Part shown: positions 14,451-16,526 of the stretch, in pieces | Numbering within the stretch: position 1 is the stretch's first letter | How the letters are laid out: every line of letters starts with the position of its first letter | Assembly (NCBI GenBank): GCA_002296055.1 | Contig: DBHE01000134.1 | Span: forward strand, 1-16,526 | From: Pseudomonadaceae bacterium UBA836 | Lineage (GTDB): Bacteria; Pseudomonadota; Gammaproteobacteria; Pseudomonadales; Pseudomonadaceae | DNA: 16,526 bases | Direction: 5' to 3' | Translations under genes and position numbers: made by a program | Notes under the pieces: generated by a model | Database searches by the model: none | What the model was told of the DNA's origin: nothing | What the model saw: only the letters and a program-made list of their open reading frames with translations

Positions 14451-14675
14451 TCAGGCCTGACGGCTGGTCGATTCTGCGCGCACAGACGTCTGCTCTGCAG
14501 CATCCAGAGCCAGTGCATCACGGGTCTCTTCAGTATCACGCACAGCCTTGCGGAAACCGCTGAGCGCGCCACCCAGGTCGCTGCCGACATTACGCAGACG
14601 CTTGGTGCCAAATAGCAACATCACGATGACCAGCACAATCAACAACGAGCCAATGCTAATTCCACCAATACCCAT
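14451..14675 (-). CDS. tatA: TatA-family twin-arginine translocase subunit (paralogue)
   Basis: 74 residues from the ATG at 14675, which has GGAGG 5 nt upstream; the TTG at 14687 gives an unlikely longer form that begins inside that ribosome-binding site. One membrane helix (about 6-22) is followed by the FGTKRL hinge and the amphipathic helix [19 protein letters not shown], typical of TatA. TatA oligomers make the passage for folded proteins recruited by TatBC. Where E. coli TatA has Trp7-Gln8 before the helix, this one has Gly-Ser, a change that may be lineage-specific. It lies between phoX and tatB in the same direction, so it is probably co-transcribed with them. Confidence 0.92.
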   Translation of the reverse strand: MGIGGISIGSLLIVLVIVMLLFGTKRLRNVGSDLGGALSGFRKAVRDTEETRDALALDAAEQTSVRAESTSRQA

Positions 14676-14687
14676 ATAAACCTCCAA

Positions 14688-14720
14688 TAAAAAGGCGGGC
14701 CAGCGCAGCGCGCTGACCCG
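14688..14720 (-). terminator. Intrinsic terminator or attenuator between phoX and tatA
   Basis: On the - strand, CGGGTCAGCGC pairs with GCGCTGGCCCG (11 bp with one G-U pair) around a 3-nt loop (14696-14720), and the stem is followed by CC and a T-run (14693-14689). The T-run ends just before the tatA ribosome-binding site, so no room is left for a separate tatA promoter downstream of it. Partial read-through would give much phoX and less tatAB mRNA. Confidence 0.75.
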
Positions 14721-14744
14721 TCAAACACACAAGATCAACCGTTA

Positions 14745-16526
14745 TTAGCTACCGACTACGCCACCGTCGTCCTTCCATACGACCACGGTAGAAGAGCGCG
14801 GCGGACGTGTGGACGGGGTGTAATCCGGCCAGCTGCTGGAGTAGCTACCGGCAGCAAACTGGGCGCCGGAAGTACCTTCACCGGGATGCTGGACGTTGAT
14901 GAACAGGGTTTTCTGATCCGGCGTCATGGTGATACCGGTGATTTCCTGATCGATCGGGCCAACCAAGAAGCGCTTCATATCGCCGGTGGTCGGATCGGCT
15001 ACCAGCATGGCGCAGTTGCCGAAGGGGTCGTCCCAGCCGCTATCCATCTGAATCCAGACACGGCTGTCCGGGTCAATCCACAGGCCGTCCGGCGAGCTGA
15101 GGATGTTCTCGGCAGTCAGGTCGTTGCCATTCGGATCGGAGCCCTTGTTGTTCTCCACACCACTCTCGCCAGCGTCACCGGCAAACAGGAAGATGTCCCA
15201 AGTGAAGGTGGTCGCAGCCTGCTCGCCGTCTTCTTTCCAACGGATGATGTGGCCGTGGTTGTTGGCCGCACGCGGGTTGGCTTCGTTCAGGTTGCTGTCG
15301 TTGCGGTTGGAGTTGTTGGTCAGGGTGAAGTAAACATCACCGTTGGCCGGATCAACGGCGCCCCACTCTGGACGGTCCATCGGGGTAGCCTGCATGAAGT
15401 CTGCAGCCAGACGGGTGTTGACCAGCACGTCAGCCTGGCTGGTGAAGCCGTTGGCGTCGGTCAGGCCGTTCTCACCATAGACCAGCGGCATCCATTCGCC
15501 GGTGCCATCGTCATTGAATTTGGCAACGTACAGAATGCCTTCATCCAGCATGCTGCCGCTGGCGGTGGCGGCGTTGTAGTTGCTTGCAGTGACAAACTTG
15601 TAGATGTACTCAAAGCGCGAGTCATCACCGGAGTAGCAGACCACCGGCTTACCTTCTTCAGCCGGAGCGAACACCACGCCTTCGTGACCAAAGCGGCCCA
15701 TGGAGGTACGTTTTTTCGGGTTGCTGCTCGGGTCGAACGGGTCGATCTCGACCATCCAGCCGAAGCAGACCGGCTCGTTGCGGTAGTCACCGGTGGCGTC
15801 GGCAGCCTTGATGCTGGCGTCGAAGCGGATGTATTCGTCAGCGCCGTTGTCAGCCAGCTCCCAAGCCCAGCGACCAGTGCCGCTCGGCACCCCGTAGCGG
15901 GAGTGCTCACGCGGGTTATCGCCCTTGTTGGTGAAGTAGCCGGCCCAGTTTTCCTCAGCGGCCATGTAGGTGCCCCAAGGGGTGTAGCCGTTACCGCAGT
16001 TGTTCAGCGTGCCGCGGGTCATGGTGCCGTTGGGGCTGTACAGGGTTTTGACGAAATCGCTGCCGCGAACCGGGCCGTGGATCTCCATCGGAGTCAGCGC
16101 AGTGATACGACGGTTCATGCTGTCGGGCTGCACGCTCCACTGGTTGTCGGCACCCTTGACGATGCGAACTACCGACACGCCATGGGCGTTCATTTCCTTG
16201 CGTACTTCATCAGCCGGGCGCATTCCGCCAACGAGCGGCGCCGTAGCACCACTGGACAGCGACACACCCTGGGCAGAGGCGTGCATCAGGCGCGGCTCAA
16301 CGTACTCGTGGTTGAGTACCAACAGACCGTCTTCGGAGCTGTCGTTGATCGGGTAGAAGTGCATGCCGTCGTGGTGCGAGCCAACCTGCTCAGCCTGGTC
16401 ATCACCGGTGTTGTTAACCGAGAACGACGGGAAGCTGCCCAGAATCGGCGTACCCCAGGGAATGATCACCTGGTAGCTGTAACCCTCGGGCACCACGATT
16501 TCATCGGCGGTGCTGATGGCAACAGC
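14745..16526 (-). CDS. phoX: PhoX-family alkaline phosphatase (N-terminus outside window)
   Basis: The frame is open from the right window edge to a TAA at 14745, giving 593 residues of the mature enzyme. The true start and the expected Tat signal lie beyond 16526; the GTG at 16496 is an internal valine. Family features include STADEIVVPEGY, IIPWGTPI, SHHDGMHF, LVLNHEY, CGNGYTPWGTY followed by EENW, RFGHEGV, and CYSGDDSRFEYIYKF, all typical of the PhoX/DUF839 beta-propeller. PhoX is known as a Tat-exported, calcium- and iron-dependent phosphomonoesterase used under phosphate starvation. The Cys in NNCGNGY and the following Glu pair are good candidates for metal ligands. No break or frameshift is seen. 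The tatAB genes directly downstream and the nearby T2SS suggest that it may reach the outside of the cell. Control by PhoB is expected but its promoter is not in the window. Confidence 0.93.
   Translation of the reverse strand, partial: AVAISTADEIVVPEGYSYQVIIPWGTPILGSFPSFSVNNTGDDQAEQVGSHHDGMHFYPINDSSEDGLLVLNHEYVEPRLMHASAQGVSLSSGATAPLVGGMRPADEVRKEMNAHGVSVVRIVKGADNQWSVQPDSMNRRITALTPMEIHGPVRGSDFVKTLYSPNGTMTRGTLNNCGNGYTPWGTYMAAEENWAGYFTNKGDNPREHSRYGVPSGTGRWAWELADNGADEYIRFDASIKAADATGDYRNEPVCFGWMVEIDPFDPSSNPKKRTSMGRFGHEGVVFAPAEEGKPVVCYSGDDSRFEYIYKFVTASNYNAATASGSMLDEGILYVAKFNDDGTGEWMPLVYGENGLTDANGFTSQADVLVNTRLAADFMQATPMDRPEWGAVDPANGDVYFTLTNNSNRNDSNLNEANPRAANNHGHIIRWKEDGEQAATTFTWDIFLFAGDAGESGVENNKGSDPNGNDLTAENILSSPDGLWIDPDSRVWIQMDSGWDDPFGNCAMLVADPTTGDMKRFLVGPIDQEITGITMTPDQKTLFINVQHPGEGTSGAQFAAGSYSSSWPDYTPSTRPPRSSTVVVWKDDGGVVGS

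Noticed and set aside
1..16526. Mobile elements, CRISPR arrays, tRNA or rRNA genes
   Set aside because: No transposase, integrase, terminal repeats, regularly spaced repeats or tRNA-like cloverleafs were seen in the window.

Overview
The window is about 16.5 kb of G+C-rich gammaproteobacterial chromosome. Protein content and style suggest a Pseudomonadaceae-type marine or environmental bacterium (Pseudomonas/Halopseudomonas-like). This is inferred from the families seen (RdgC, a Pseudomonas-style type II secretion operon, PhoX) and not from a database match. Most of the window is one complete type II secretion system (T2SS) operon, flanked by genes for a likely substrate and its route across the inner membrane.

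Layout, left to right. (1) 1-243, + strand: the 3' end of rdgC. (2) 244-647: a gene-free stretch with a hairpin just after rdgC, a 14-bp perfect inverted repeat made of DnaA-box-like 9-mers, and an A+T-rich tract with a small palindrome. (3) 12207 down to 648, - strand: gspC-D-E-F-G-H-I-J-K-L-M-N, followed by a TPR/BamD-like lipoprotein gene. Nearly all junctions overlap or lie within a few bases, so this looks like one translationally coupled operon. No prepilin peptidase gene (gspO/pilD) is in it; an unlinked one is presumably used. (4) 12208-12647: a divergent control region with several dyads and repeats. (5) 12648-14108, + strand: a lipoprotein alpha/beta hydrolase with a complete candidate Ser-Asp-His triad. 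(6) 14163 down to 14124: a strong hairpin terminator overlapping the tatB stop codon. (7) 14152-14436 and 14451-14675, - strand: small tatB and tatA paralogues with no tatC. (8) 14745-16526, - strand: most of a PhoX-family alkaline phosphatase, lacking its N-terminus at the window edge and separated from tatA by an intrinsic-terminator-like hairpin.

How the parts probably fit. PhoX enzymes are folded, metal-loaded Tat substrates. TatA and TatB encoded directly downstream could, with a TatC from elsewhere, move it to the periplasm, and the Gsp machine could then carry the folded enzyme across the outer membrane. The hydrolase divergent from gspC is a second candidate T2SS client, and the terminal TPR lipoprotein is a candidate secretin pilotin. 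The most interesting reading is therefore a two-membrane export island: dedicated TatAB, a full T2SS, and linked substrates. The component identities are well supported. The functional coupling, the pilotin role and the regulatory sites are inferences.
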